Positions 43,536 through 52,832 of a stretch of 64,000 nt of DNA are shown here, piece by piece. Numbering within the stretch: the first letter of the stretch is position 1; each line of letters starts with the position of its first letter. The position numbers and the translations under genes are program-made. The stretch covers positions 62,001 to 126,000 of the forward strand of contig NZ_FPBO01000013.1 of assembly GCF_900116645.1 (NCBI RefSeq). The letters are read 5' to 3'. Source of the DNA: Pseudoduganella namucuonensis (GTDB lineage Bacteria; Pseudomonadota; Gammaproteobacteria; Burkholderiales; Burkholderiaceae_D). A model generated the notes under the pieces. It was not told the origin of the DNA and ran no database searches. It saw only the letters and a program-made list of their open reading frames with translations.

Positions 43536-43681
43536 CGTTGCGGACTACGCGTGATTTCTCTCAAGACGGGAGTTTACTTTGCTCCGGCTTCGGCGCAGCA
43601 TTATTTTTCTTCTACGTGGACAAAACGGCAGTATTGCGCCGTAAAAGGATACGGATTTTTAATTTGAGTCAAAAAAAACGT

Positions 43682-43709
43682 ATGCAAAGTTAAATTTGTA
43701 TCGTATTAT
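43682..43709 (+). promoter_or_regulatory. candidate operator and -10 element of the paa operon
   Basis: An imperfect palindrome, ATGCAAA-GTTAAA-TTTGTAT (43682-43701, one mismatch), is followed by TATTAT (43704-43709), a good -10 element about 30 bases before the paaA start. The surrounding AT-rich stretch contrasts with the genes. The 204-base paaX-paaA gap has no other convincing -10. A binding site here would overlap the promoter and block it. It does not match the E. coli PaaX consensus closely, so the regulator could be PaaX or another protein. Confidence 0.45.
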
Positions 43710-43739
43710 CGATCCATACCTTGAACGAGGAGACAGATC

Positions 43740-44729
43740 ATGTACGCACAGATGGTGGAAACGGGGCTGAAAAACGTCCGTTCCCTCGACGACATGGGCG
43801 CCGAGGAGCGCGCCTTCCAGGCCAGGATCGACGACGGCGTCAAAATCGAGGCCAAGGACTGGATGCCGGACGCCTACCGCAAGACGCTGATCCGCCAGAT
43901 TTCCCAGCACGCCCATTCGGAAATCGTCGGCCAGCTGCCCGAGGGCAACTGGGTGACCCGCGCGCCCACGCTGAAACGCAAGTCCATCCTGCTGGCCAAG
44001 ATCCAGGACGAGGCCGGCCACGGCCTGTACCTGTACAGCGCCGCCGAGACGCTGGGGGTGTCGCGCGACGAGCTGCTGGCGGCCCTGCACAGCGGCAAGG
44101 CCAAGTATTCGAGCATCTTCAACTATCCGACCCTGAGCTGGGCCGACATGGGCGCCATCGGCTGGCTGGTGGACGGCTCGGCCATCATCAACCAGATCCC
44201 GCTGTGCCGCTGCTCGTACGGCCCGTACGCCCGCGCCATGATCCGCGTCTGCAAGGAGGAATCCTTCCACGCGCGCCAGGGCTACGACATCATGATGTCG
44301 CTGGCCAAGGGCACGCCGGAGCAGAAGGCCATGGCGCAGGACGCGCTGAACCGCTGGTGGTGGCCGTCGCTGATGATGTTCGGCCCGTCCGACGCGGAAT
44401 CGGTCAACAGCGCGCAGTCCGCGCAGTGGCGCATCAAGTTGTTCTCGAACGACGAGCTGCGCCAGCGCATGGTGGACCAGACCGTGCCCCAGGCCGAATA
44501 CCTGGGCCTGACCATCCCCGACCCGGACCTGCGGTTCAACGCCGACACCGGCCACTATGAATTCGGCGAGATCGACTGGAGCGAGTTCCAGGCCGTCCTG
44601 AAGGGCAACGGCCCGTGCAACCGCGACCGCCTGCGCACCCGCGTCAAGGCCTGGGACGACGGCGAGTGGTTCCGCGACGCGCTGGCGGCGCACGCCGACA
44701 AACACAAAGAAGACAAGGCCGCGGCCTGA
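43740..44729 (+). CDS. paaA: ring-1,2-phenylacetyl-CoA epoxidase subunit PaaA
   Basis: A 329-residue catalytic diiron subunit of the epoxidase that attacks the ring of phenylacetyl-CoA. Iron ligands fall in the carboxylate-rich helices: [20 protein letters not shown] and [17 protein letters not shown] (both E-x-x-H forms). It forms a heterotetramer-type complex with PaaC and needs PaaB and the reductase PaaE. GAGGAGAC lies at a good distance before the ATG. It is the first gene of the cluster, followed 11 bases on by paaB. Confidence 0.95.
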   Translation: MYAQMVETGLKNVRSLDDMGAEERAFQARIDDGVKIEAKDWMPDAYRKTLIRQISQHAHSEIVGQLPEGNWVTRAPTLKRKSILLAKIQDEAGHGLYLYSAAETLGVSRDELLAALHSGKAKYSSIFNYPTLSWADMGAIGWLVDGSAIINQIPLCRCSYGPYARAMIRVCKEESFHARQGYDIMMSLAKGTPEQKAMAQDALNRWWWPSLMMFGPSDAESVNSAQSAQWRIKLFSNDELRQRMVDQTVPQAEYLGLTIPDPDLRFNADTGHYEFGEIDWSEFQAVLKGNGPCNRDRLRTRVKAWDDGEWFRDALAAHADKHKEDKAAA

Positions 44730-44740
44730 GGAGACATGAG

Positions 44741-45025
44741 ATGAGCAAAGAATGGCCATTGTGGGAAGTATTCATCCGTAGCCAGCACGGGCTGGCGCAC
44801 AAGCACGTGGGCAGCCTGCACGCGCCCGACGCCGCCATGGCGGTCAACAACGCGCGCGACGTCTACACCCGCCGCAACGAGGGCGTGAGCATCTGGGTGG
44901 TGCGCGCCGCCGACATCGTCGCCAGCAGCCCGTCCGACAAGGAGGCGCTGTTCGAGCCGGCCAACAGCAAGGTCTATCGCCACCCCACCTTCTTCCCGAT
45001 GCCGGAAGAAGTGAAGAACCTGTAA
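44741..45025 (+). CDS. paaB: ring-1,2-phenylacetyl-CoA epoxidase subunit PaaB
   Basis: A 94-residue small subunit. EWPLWEVFIRSQHGLAHKHV and NARDVYTRRNEGVSIWVVRA are diagnostic. It bridges PaaAC units in the epoxidase complex and has no catalytic residues. ATG 44741 is preceded by GAGGAGAC within the end of paaA. The length equals the family norm. Confidence 0.95.
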   Translation: MSKEWPLWEVFIRSQHGLAHKHVGSLHAPDAAMAVNNARDVYTRRNEGVSIWVVRAADIVASSPSDKEALFEPANSKVYRHPTFFPMPEEVKNL

Positions 45026-45038
45026 GCGGGCGGACACC

Positions 45039-45791
45039 ATGGACGATATCGTTACTTATCTCCTGCGCCAGGGCGACAACGCCCTGATCCTGAGCCAGCG
45101 CCTGTCGGAGCTGTGCGGCAAGGGCCCGGCGCTGGAGGAGGACATGGCGCTGACCAACGTGGCGCTGGACCTGCTGGGCCAGACCCGCATGTGGTACGCC
45201 TACGCCGCCGAACTGGAAGGCGCGGGCCGCGACGAGGACCGGCTGGCCTACCACCGCGACGCGCACGATTTCAGGAACTGCCTGCTGGTGGAGCAGAACA
45301 ACGGCAACTACGCCGACACCATGATGCGCCAGTTCTTCTTCGACACCTGGCACTACTTCCTCATCGGCGCGCTGACCAGGTCCGGCGACGCGCGCGTCCG
45401 CGAGATCGCCGAGAAGTCGCTCAAGGAAGTGACCTACCACCTGCGCCGCAGCGGCGACCTGATCGTGCGCCTGGGCGACGGCACGGACGTCAGCCACGCC
45501 AAGACGCAGGCGGCGGCCGACGAGCTGTGGATGTACACGGGCGAATTCTTCAACTACGACGCGGTGGACCAGGCCATGGTGGCCGCCGGCGTGGCGCCCG
45601 CGGCCGAGCCGCTGCGCGCGCAATGGCTGGCGCACGTGGGCGACATCTTCGGCGAGGCGACGCTGGCCATGCCGTCGCCGGAAGCGTGGATGCAGAAGGG
45701 CGGCAAGCAAGGCCGCCACAGCGAGCACCTGGGCTACCTGCTGGCCGAGATGCAGTTCCTGCAGCGCGCCTATCCCGGGGCGGAGTGGTGA
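45039..45791 (+). CDS. paaC: ring-1,2-phenylacetyl-CoA epoxidase structural subunit PaaC
   Basis: A 250-residue partner of PaaA with a ferritin-like fold. It starts MDDIVTYLLRQGDNALILSQ, and MRQFFFDTWHYFLIGALTRS and KEVTYHLRRSGDLIVRLGDG are family blocks. PaaC is structurally like PaaA but its metal site is degenerate, and it acts as a scaffold. Its stop overlaps the paaD start by one base (TGATG), implying translational coupling. Confidence 0.95.
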   Translation: MDDIVTYLLRQGDNALILSQRLSELCGKGPALEEDMALTNVALDLLGQTRMWYAYAAELEGAGRDEDRLAYHRDAHDFRNCLLVEQNNGNYADTMMRQFFFDTWHYFLIGALTRSGDARVREIAEKSLKEVTYHLRRSGDLIVRLGDGTDVSHAKTQAAADELWMYTGEFFNYDAVDQAMVAAGVAPAAEPLRAQWLAHVGDIFGEATLAMPSPEAWMQKGGKQGRHSEHLGYLLAEMQFLQRAYPGAEW

Positions 45792-46339
45792 TGAGCGCCG
45801 CCGCCGCCGGCGCGGTCGGCGTGGACCAGGTCTGGTCCTGGCTGGCCGAGGTCCCCGATCCCGAAATCCCCGTGATCTCGGTGGTGGACCTGGGCATCGT
45901 GCGCGACGTCGCCGTCGATGGCGACGGCGGGTGCACCGTCACCATCACGCCGACCTACTCGGGCTGCCCCGCCATGCAGGTCATCGCGGACGCCGTCACG
46001 GACGCGCTGCGCGAACGCGGCGTCCGGCGCGTGGAACTGCGCACGCGGCTGTCCCCCGCCTGGACCACCGACTGGATGAGCGAGGAGGGCAAGGCCAAGC
46101 TGAAAGGCTACGGCATCGCCCCGCCCGCGCAGCGGGTCGTCGACATCAGCGGCCTGCGCAAGGGCGGCGACCTGGCGGCCGGCGTGAAAAGAGGCGCCAT
46201 CGCCAAGCCGAAAGTCGTTTGCCCCCACTGCGGCTCCAGCCACACCGAAAACACCAGCCAGTTCGGCTCCACGCCCTGCAAGGCGCTGTACAAGTGCCTC
46301 GATTGCCGCGAGCCCTTCGACTACTTCAAGTGCCACTAA
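45791..46339 (+). CDS. paaD: PaaD, iron-sulfur-type maturation protein for the epoxidase
   Basis: A 182-residue protein. The N-terminal half is a DUF59/MIP18 domain (EVPDPEIPVISVVDLGIVRD, TYSGCPAMQVI) related to Fe-S assembly factors. The C-terminal tail is a zinc-ribbon-like segment with CPHC, CKALYKCLDC and a last FKCH. PaaD is needed for an active epoxidase, probably for metal or cluster loading of PaaE or PaaA. The start overlaps the paaC stop by one base. The length is normal. Confidence 0.93.
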   Translation: MSAAAAGAVGVDQVWSWLAEVPDPEIPVISVVDLGIVRDVAVDGDGGCTVTITPTYSGCPAMQVIADAVTDALRERGVRRVELRTRLSPAWTTDWMSEEGKAKLKGYGIAPPAQRVVDISGLRKGGDLAAGVKRGAIAKPKVVCPHCGSSHTENTSQFGSTPCKALYKCLDCREPFDYFKCH

Positions 46340-46343
46340 AAAC

Positions 46344-47420
46344 ATGAGCAAATTCTATCCGCTGTCCGTCGCCGGGGTGAGCCAGGAAACGCGCGACTGC
46401 ATCGCCGTCACCTTCGCCGTGCCGCCCGAACTGGAAGAGAGCTTCACATACCAGCAAGGCCAGCACCTCACGCTGCGCGCCCGGATCAATTCGGAGGACG
46501 TGCGCCGCTCGTACTCGATCTGCTCGGCCGTGCAGGACCATGCGCTGCGCGTGGCCATCAAGCGCACCGCCGGCGGCCTGTTCTCCACCTGGGCCAACGA
46601 CGTGCTGAAACCCGGCGCGGTGATCGAGGTGATGCCGCCCATGGGCCACTTCAACGTGCCGCTGGACGCCGCCAACCGCAAGAACTACATGGCCTTCGCG
46701 GCCGGCAGCGGCATCACGCCCATCCTGTCCATCATCAAGACCACGCTGCTGGCGGAGCCGGACAGCCGCTTCACGCTCTTCTACGGCAACCGCGCCTCGT
46801 CGTCGGTGATCTTCAAGAACGAGCTGGCGGACCTGAAGGACATTTACACGGAGCGCCTCAACATCGCCTACGTGATGAGCCGCGAGCAGCAGGACATCGA
46901 ACTGTTCAACGGCCGCATCACCAAGGAGAAGGCCCGGCAGTTCCTGCAACACTGGGTGCGCGTGGAGGACTACGACACCGCCTTCATCTGCGGCCCGGAG
47001 GACATGATGCACGGCGTCTCGGAGGCGCTGCAGGAAGCGGGCATGCCGAAATCGCACATCAAGGTCGAGCTGTTCGCGGCCAGCATCCCCAAGCACCAGC
47101 ACAAGCCGCGCCCGCAGGCCGAACTGGGCGCCGGCCTGACCGAAGTGACCGTCGTCATGGACGGCAACCACAGCACGTTCATGATGGACAAGGACAAGGA
47201 GTCCATCCTGGACGCGGGCCTGCGCGCCGGCATCGACATGCGCTACTCCTGCAAGGGCGGCGTGTGCTCCACCTGCCGCTGCAAGGTGCTGGACGGGAAG
47301 GTGGACATGGACGTGAACTACGCGCTGGAGGACTACGAGATCGCGCGCGGCTTCGTGTTGAGCTGCCAGAGCTTCCCGGTGACCGACAAGGTGGTCGTGG
47401 ACTTCGACCAGCACGAATAA
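46344..47420 (+). CDS. paaE: phenylacetyl-CoA epoxidase reductase PaaE
   Basis: A 358-residue NADPH-dependent reductase that feeds electrons to PaaA. The FAD-binding part has RRSYSICSAVQDHALRVAIK, and the NAD(P)-binding part has FAAGSGITPILSIIKTTL and FICGPEDMMHGV. A plant-type [2Fe-2S] domain at the C-terminus has CKGGVCSTCRCKV and LSCQSFP. The order is FAD, then NAD(P), then [2Fe-2S], as in the family. It begins four bases after the paaD stop. Confidence 0.95.
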   Translation: MSKFYPLSVAGVSQETRDCIAVTFAVPPELEESFTYQQGQHLTLRARINSEDVRRSYSICSAVQDHALRVAIKRTAGGLFSTWANDVLKPGAVIEVMPPMGHFNVPLDAANRKNYMAFAAGSGITPILSIIKTTLLAEPDSRFTLFYGNRASSSVIFKNELADLKDIYTERLNIAYVMSREQQDIELFNGRITKEKARQFLQHWVRVEDYDTAFICGPEDMMHGVSEALQEAGMPKSHIKVELFAASIPKHQHKPRPQAELGAGLTEVTVVMDGNHSTFMMDKDKESILDAGLRAGIDMRYSCKGGVCSTCRCKVLDGKVDMDVNYALEDYEIARGFVLSCQSFPVTDKVVVDFDQHE

Positions 47421-47440
47421 GAACCATAGGAGGAGACGCC

Positions 47441-48232
47441 ATGAACTATGAAAACATCCTGTTTGAGATCAAGAACGGCATCGCCAAGCTGACGCTGAAC
47501 CGTCCCGACAAGTTGAACAGCTTCACCCAGGCCATGCACCTGGAGGTGCGCGACGCGCTGGGCCAGGTGGAGCGGGACAAATCGGTGCGCGTGTTCGTGC
47601 TCACCGGCGCCGGGCGCGGCTTCTGCGCCGGCCAGGACCTGTCCGACCGCGCCGTGGAGCCGGGCGCTCAGGGCGTGGACCTGGGCGAGTCGGTCGAGAA
47701 GTTCTACGCGCCGCTGGTGCTCGCGCTGCGCAACCTGCCCATGCCGGTGATCTGCGCCGTCAACGGCGTGGCCGCCGGCGCGGGCGCCAACCTGGCGCTG
47801 GCCGCCGACATCGTCATCGCCGGCAAGTCCGCCAGCTTCGTCGAGGTGTTCTGCAAGCTGGGCCTGATCCCCGACACCGGCGGCACGTGGATCCTGCCGC
47901 GCCTGATCGGCATGGCGCGCGCCACCGGCCTGGCCATGCTGGGCGAGAAGCTCACCGCCGACCGCGCCGAGCAATGGGGCCTGATCTGGAAGGCCGTGCC
48001 GGACGAGGTGCTGATGACCGAGGCCATGGCCATGGCCGGGCACTTCGCCGCCGCGCCCACCAAGGGCCTGGCCTTCACCAAGAGGGCGCTGCAGGCCAGC
48101 TATGGCAATTCGCTGCCCGAACAGCTCAAGCTGGAGGGCGAGATGATGCGGGAGCTGGGCCACAGCCACGACTACCGCGAAGGCGTCGCCGCCTTCATCG
48201 CCAAGCGCACGCCTGAATTCAAGGGGGAGTGA
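47441..48232 (+). CDS. paaG: 1,2-epoxyphenylacetyl-CoA isomerase PaaG
   Basis: A 263-residue crotonase-fold enzyme. It converts the ring epoxide to the seven-membered oxepin-CoA. FVLTGAGRGFCAGQDLSDRA, CAVNGVAAGAGANLALAADI and FCKLGLIPDTGGTWILPRLI match PaaG rather than PaaF, as does the order next to paaE and paaH. The catalytic Asp lies in the LIPDTGGTW block. CATAGGAGGAGACG precedes the ATG, a very strong ribosome-binding site. Confidence 0.9.
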   Translation: MNYENILFEIKNGIAKLTLNRPDKLNSFTQAMHLEVRDALGQVERDKSVRVFVLTGAGRGFCAGQDLSDRAVEPGAQGVDLGESVEKFYAPLVLALRNLPMPVICAVNGVAAGAGANLALAADIVIAGKSASFVEVFCKLGLIPDTGGTWILPRLIGMARATGLAMLGEKLTADRAEQWGLIWKAVPDEVLMTEAMAMAGHFAAAPTKGLAFTKRALQASYGNSLPEQLKLEGEMMRELGHSHDYREGVAAFIAKRTPEFKGE

Positions 48233-48234
48233 CC

Positions 48235-49797
48235 ATGGCCGCATTGGACAGGAACAGCGTCGTCGCCATTATCGGCAGCGGCGCCATGGGCGCGGGCATC
48301 GCCCAGGTGGCGGCCGCCTCCGGCCACACCGTCATGCTGTACGACACGCGCGCCGAGGCGGTGCACAAGGCCATCGCCGACATCGCCAAGGTGTACGCGA
48401 AACTGGCCGAGAAGGGCCGCATGACGGCGGCCGACGCGGACGCCGCCATCGCGCGCCTGCGGGCCGCGCCGGCGCTGGGCGACGTGGCCGGCGCCGCGCT
48501 GGTGGTGGAAGCCATCATCGAGAACCTGGACGTCAAGCGCGCGCTGTTCGCGGACCTGGAGGGCGTCGTCGGCGACGGCTGCATCCTGGCCACCAACACC
48601 TCGTCCATCTCGGTGACCGCCATCGCCGCCAAGTTGCGCCGTCCGCAGCGCCTGGTGGGCATGCACTTCTTCAATCCGGTGCCGCTGATGGCGCTGGTGG
48701 AGGTGATCAGCGGCCTGGCGACCGACGCCGCCGCGGCGCAAACCGTGTTCGACACCGCCGCCGCCTGGGGCAAGAACCCGGTGCACGCCAAGTCCACGCC
48801 CGGCTTCATCGTCAACCGCGTGGCGCGCCCCTATTACGCCGAGGGCCTGCGCCTGCTGAACGAGCGGGCGGCCGATCCCGCCACCATCGACGCGGTGATG
48901 CGCGAGGCCGGCGGCTTCCGCATGGGCCCGTTCGAGCTGATGGACCTGATCGGCCACGACGTGAACCATTCCGTCACCCAGTCCGTCTTCAGCGCCTACT
49001 ACAACGACCCGCGCTTCACGCCGTCCGTGATCCAGCAGGAACTGGTGAACGCCGGTTTCCTGGGCCGCAAATCGGGGCGCGGCTTCTACGCCTACGGTGA
49101 AGGCGCGGAAACGCCGCGGCCGCGGTCCGAGGCCGCGCAGCCCAAACCGGAATTCGTCAGCTACAGCCTGGAGCCGGGAACCGGCGCTTCCGCCAACACC
49201 GATGCCGTGCTGGCCCGCTTCCAGGCGCATGGCATCGAGGTCAGTCAGCGCACGCTGGTGGAGAGCCACAGCCATACGCACGACGCGGCGCCGGCCTTCC
49301 ACTGCAACGGCGCCGCCGTCTACCTGACCGATGGCCGCAGCGCCACCCAGCGCGCGCGCGACAACAAGCATCCGGACACCGTGGTCTTCGACCTGGCGCT
49401 GGACTACGCCCAGGCCACCCGCATCGCCATCGCGGCGTCGGACCAGTGCAAGCCCGCCGCCTGCCAGGCCGTGGTGGGCCTGTTCCAGGCCTGCGGCTTC
49501 ACCGTGACGAAACTGGACGACGTGCCCGGCCTGGCCGTGATGCGCACCGTCGCGATGCTGGCCAACGAGGCGGCGGACGCCGTCCACCAGGGCGTGTGCA
49601 GCGCCGAGGGCGCGGACATCGCCATGCAAAAGGGCGTGAACTACCCGCGCGGCCCGCTGGCCTGGGCCGACGCCGTCGGCATCGGCCACGTGGTGGCCGT
49701 ATTGAACAACCTCGCGGCGAGCTACGGGGAGGACCGTTACCGCGTGTCGCCGCTGCTGCGCCGCAAACTGGCCGCGGGAGCGAAATTCCATGCGTAA
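48235..49797 (+). CDS. paaH: 3-hydroxyacyl-CoA dehydrogenase PaaH
   Basis: A 520-residue NAD-dependent dehydrogenase that oxidises 3-hydroxyadipyl-CoA. The Rossmann motif is VAIIGSGAMGAGIAQVAA. VGMHFFNPVPLMALVEVISG carries the catalytic His, and a duplicated C-terminal domain follows as in PaaH. The ATG at 48235 is chosen over an in-frame GTG two codons earlier because AAGGGGGAG then lies at a proper spacing. It follows paaG by two bases, and its end overlaps paaI by 8 bases. Confidence 0.92.
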   Translation: MAALDRNSVVAIIGSGAMGAGIAQVAAASGHTVMLYDTRAEAVHKAIADIAKVYAKLAEKGRMTAADADAAIARLRAAPALGDVAGAALVVEAIIENLDVKRALFADLEGVVGDGCILATNTSSISVTAIAAKLRRPQRLVGMHFFNPVPLMALVEVISGLATDAAAAQTVFDTAAAWGKNPVHAKSTPGFIVNRVARPYYAEGLRLLNERAADPATIDAVMREAGGFRMGPFELMDLIGHDVNHSVTQSVFSAYYNDPRFTPSVIQQELVNAGFLGRKSGRGFYAYGEGAETPRPRSEAAQPKPEFVSYSLEPGTGASANTDAVLARFQAHGIEVSQRTLVESHSHTHDAAPAFHCNGAAVYLTDGRSATQRARDNKHPDTVVFDLALDYAQATRIAIAASDQCKPAACQAVVGLFQACGFTVTKLDDVPGLAVMRTVAMLANEAADAVHQGVCSAEGADIAMQKGVNYPRGPLAWADAVGIGHVVAVLNNLAASYGEDRYRVSPLLRRKLAAGAKFHA

Positions 49798-50263
49798 CGA
49801 CGCACCCTTGAACGATGCGGCTGTGAGCGCGGCCGACGAAGCGCTGGCGCTGGCGCGGGCGGCGGGCAACTCCATGTTCGCCCGCGACCGCGCCACCCAG
49901 GCCATGGGCATGCAGCTCGCCGAGATCCGGCCGGGCTATGCCCGCATGACCATGCCGGTGCGCTTCGACATGATCAACGGCCACAACACCTGCCATGGCG
50001 GCTACATCTTCGCGTTGGCGGACAGCGCCTTCGCCTTCGCATGCAACAGCCACAACCAAAACACGGTGGGCGCGGGCTGCACGATCGAGTACCTGGCCGC
50101 CGGCCGCCACCACGACGTCTTGACCGCCGAGGCGGTGGAGCTGGCGCGGGCCGGCAAGAGCGGCGTCTACGACGTCCGGGTCAGCAATCAGGATGGCGTC
50201 ACGCTCGCCCTGTTCCGCGGAAAATCGCTCCGCGTGACGGGCGAGGTGGTGCAGCAGTCCTAA
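49790..50263 (+). CDS. paaI: PaaI hotdog-fold acyl-CoA thioesterase
   Basis: A 157-residue hotdog thioesterase. INGHNTCHGGYIFALADSAF holds the conserved HGG motif and acidic residue of the PaaI group. It hydrolyses ring-hydroxylated phenylacetyl-CoA and so releases trapped CoA from dead-end products. It overlaps the end of paaH by 8 bases, which indicates coupled translation. The protein is slightly longer than E. coli PaaI at its N-terminus. Confidence 0.92.
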   Translation: MRNDAPLNDAAVSAADEALALARAAGNSMFARDRATQAMGMQLAEIRPGYARMTMPVRFDMINGHNTCHGGYIFALADSAFAFACNSHNQNTVGAGCTIEYLAAGRHHDVLTAEAVELARAGKSGVYDVRVSNQDGVTLALFRGKSLRVTGEVVQQS

Positions 50264-50297
50264 GAATTAGTTCGAGAAGAAAACCGAGGAGACAGCA

Positions 50298-51617
50298 ATG
50301 GTTCAACGTAATCCCGCCCCGGGCGACCTGGAGCCGATAGAGCGCGCCGGCAGGGACGAGCTGCAGGCGCTGCAACTGGAGCGCATGAAATGGTCGCTGA
50401 GGCACGCCTATGAGAACGTGCCGCACTACCGCGCCGCGTTCGACGCCGCCGGCGTGCACCCGGACGACTTGAAGACGCTGGCGGACATCGCCAAGTTCCC
50501 CTTCACCGACAAGAAGACCCTGCGCGACAACTACCCCTTCGGCCTGTTCGCCGTGCCGCGCGAGAAGGTGGTGCGCATCCACGCGTCCAGCGGCACCACC
50601 GGCAAGGCCACCGTGGTCGGCTATACCCAAAACGACATCGACACCTGGGCCAACGTGGTGGCGCGCTCCATCCGCGCCGCAGGCGGCCGCGCCGGCGACA
50701 TGGTGCACATCTCCTACGGCTACGGCCTGTTCACCGGGGGGCTGGGCGCGCACTACGGCGCCGAGCGCCTGGGCTGCACCGTGATCCCCATGTCCGGCGG
50801 GCAGACCGAAAAGCAGGTGCAGTTGATCCAGGACTTCAAGCCCAGCATCATCATGGTCACACCGTCGTATATGCTGAACATCATCGAGGAATTCCAGCGC
50901 CAGGGACTGGACGCGGCCGATTCCTCGCTGAAGGTGGGCATCTTCGGCGCCGAGCCGTGGACCGACGCCATGCGCGCCGAGATCCAGGCCCGCGCCGGCA
51001 TCGACGCGGTGGACATCTACGGCCTGTCCGAGGTGATGGGCCCCGGCGTGGCCAGCGAATGCATCGAATCGAAGGACGGCCCGGTGATCTGGGAAGACCA
51101 TTTCTACCCCGAGATCATCGATCCCGAAACCGGCGAGGTGCTGCCGGACGGCTCGGACGGCGAGCTGGTGTTCACGTCGCTGTCCAAGGAGGCGCTGCCC
51201 ATCATCCGCTACCGCACGCGCGACCTCACGCGCCTGCTGCCCCCCACCTCGCGCTCCATGCGCCGCATCGGCAAGATCACCGGCCGCTCCGACGACATGC
51301 TGATCATCCGCGGCGTGAACGTGTTCCCGACCCAGATCGAGGAACTGATCTGCAAGATGCCGAAACTGGCGCCGCAATACCAGCTGGTGGTGAGCCGCGA
51401 CGGCCACCTGGACAAGCTGGACGTGATCGCCGAGCTGCGGCAGGAAGCGGGTCTGTCCGCGAACGAGGTGGAGGCGCTGGCGCGCGAACTGGAACACCAC
51501 ATCAAGACCCATGTCGGCGTGACCACCCGCGTCAGCCTGCAGGCCGCGAACAGCATCGAACGCACGCTGACCGGCAAGGCCAAGCGCGTGATCGACAAAC
51601 GCCCCAAAACCACTTAA
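50298..51617 (+). CDS. paaK: phenylacetate-CoA ligase PaaK
   Basis: A 439-residue adenylate-forming ligase that makes phenylacetyl-CoA. The nucleotide-binding loop is HASSGTTGKATVVGYTQ, followed by ISYGYGLFTGGLGAHYGAER and YGLSEVMGPGVASEC; the C-terminal swing domain has GRSDDMLIIRGVNVFPTQIE. Length is typical. CGAGGAGACAGC precedes the ATG. It lies 34 bases after paaI, a slightly larger gap than elsewhere in the operon but with no repeat element. Confidence 0.95.
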   Translation: MVQRNPAPGDLEPIERAGRDELQALQLERMKWSLRHAYENVPHYRAAFDAAGVHPDDLKTLADIAKFPFTDKKTLRDNYPFGLFAVPREKVVRIHASSGTTGKATVVGYTQNDIDTWANVVARSIRAAGGRAGDMVHISYGYGLFTGGLGAHYGAERLGCTVIPMSGGQTEKQVQLIQDFKPSIIMVTPSYMLNIIEEFQRQGLDAADSSLKVGIFGAEPWTDAMRAEIQARAGIDAVDIYGLSEVMGPGVASECIESKDGPVIWEDHFYPEIIDPETGEVLPDGSDGELVFTSLSKEALPIIRYRTRDLTRLLPPTSRSMRRIGKITGRSDDMLIIRGVNVFPTQIEELICKMPKLAPQYQLVVSRDGHLDKLDVIAELRQEAGLSANEVEALARELEHHIKTHVGVTTRVSLQAANSIERTLTGKAKRVIDKRPKTT

Positions 51618-51626
51618 GGAATGAAG

Positions 51627-52832
51627 ATGAACGAAGCCTTTATCTGTGACGCGGTACGCACGCCGTTCGGCCGCTACGGTGGCGCCCTGGCCGGCGTGCG
51701 CGCCGACGACCTGGCGGCCGTGCCCATCGCCGCGCTGATGGCGCGCAATCCGGGCGTGGACTGGACCCAGGTGGACGACGTCCACTACGGCTGCGCCAAC
51801 GGCGCCGGCGAGGACAACCGCAATGTCGGCCGCATGGCCGCGCTGCTGGCGGGCCTGCCGGTGGAGGTGCCGGCCAACACCATCAACCGCCTGTGCGGCT
51901 CCAGCCTGGACGCGGTGGGCATCGCCGCGCGCGCCATCAAGTCCGGCGAGGCGCAACTGGTGATCGCGGGCGGCGTGGAATCCATGACGCGCGCGCCCTT
52001 CGTGATGGGCAAGGCCGACAGCGCCTTCTCGCGCAGCGCCAAGATCGAGGACACCACCATAGGCTGGCGCTTCGTCAACCCGCTCATGAAGGCCATGCAC
52101 GGCATCGACTCCATGCCCGAGACGGCGGAGAACGTGGCCGAGCAATTCAACATCGGCCGCGCCGACCAGGACGCGTTCGCCGTGCGCAGCCAGCGGCGCT
52201 GGGCCGCCGCCCACGCGGCCGGTCACTTCAAGAGCGAGATCGTGCCGGTCACGATACCGCAACGGAAGGGCGAGGCCAAGGTGGTCGACACCGACGAGCA
52301 TCCGCGCCCGGACACCACGGTCGAAATGCTGGCCAAGCTGAAAGGCGTGGTCAGGCCGGACGGCTCCGTCACCGCCGGCAACGCCTCCGGCGTGAACGAC
52401 GGCGCCTGCGCCATCCTGCTGGCCTCCGCCGTCGCGGTGGACAAGTACGGCTTGAAGGCGCGCGCCAAGGTGCTGGGCATGGCCACGGCCGGGCTGGCGC
52501 CGCGCATCATGGGCTTCGGCCCGTCGCCCGCGTCGAGGAAGGTCCTGGCGCAGCTGGGGCTGACCATCGGGCAGATGGACGTGATCGAATTGAACGAGGC
52601 GTTCGCCGCGCAGGGCCTGGCCGTCACCCGCGACCTTGGCCTGGCCGACGACGCGCCGCACGTCAATCCCAACGGCGGCGCCATCGCCATCGGCCACCCG
52701 CTGGGCGCGTCCGGCGCGCGGCTGGTCACGGCGGCCCTGAACCAGCTGGAACGCACCGGCGGCCGTTACGGCCTGTGCACGATGTGCATCGGCGTGGGGC
52801 AGGGCATCGCGCTGGTGATCGAACGCGTTTAA
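51627..52832 (+). CDS. paaJ: 3-oxoadipyl-CoA/3-oxo-5,6-dehydrosuberyl-CoA thiolase PaaJ
   Basis: A 401-residue thiolase. The acyl-accepting cysteine is in INRLCGSSLDAVGIAA, the His in IAIGHPLGASGARLV and the second Cys in GRYGLCTMCIGVGQG. In this pathway it acts twice, shortening the C8 and then the C6 acyl-CoA. The start at 51627 is preferred to ATG 51621 because AAGGA ends directly at 51620, leaving no spacing for the earlier codon. A composite type 2 repeat follows and separates it from the transporter genes. Confidence 0.93.
   Translation: MNEAFICDAVRTPFGRYGGALAGVRADDLAAVPIAALMARNPGVDWTQVDDVHYGCANGAGEDNRNVGRMAALLAGLPVEVPANTINRLCGSSLDAVGIAARAIKSGEAQLVIAGGVESMTRAPFVMGKADSAFSRSAKIEDTTIGWRFVNPLMKAMHGIDSMPETAENVAEQFNIGRADQDAFAVRSQRRWAAAHAAGHFKSEIVPVTIPQRKGEAKVVDTDEHPRPDTTVEMLAKLKGVVRPDGSVTAGNASGVNDGACAILLASAVAVDKYGLKARAKVLGMATAGLAPRIMGFGPSPASRKVLAQLGLTIGQMDVIELNEAFAAQGLAVTRDLGLADDAPHVNPNGGAIAIGHPLGASGARLVTAALNQLERTGGRYGLCTMCIGVGQGIALVIERV

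Noticed and set aside
47441-48232. Assignment of this crotonase as PaaF
   Set aside because: The GRGFCAGQDLSDRA and GLIPDTGGTW blocks and the gene order match PaaG better.
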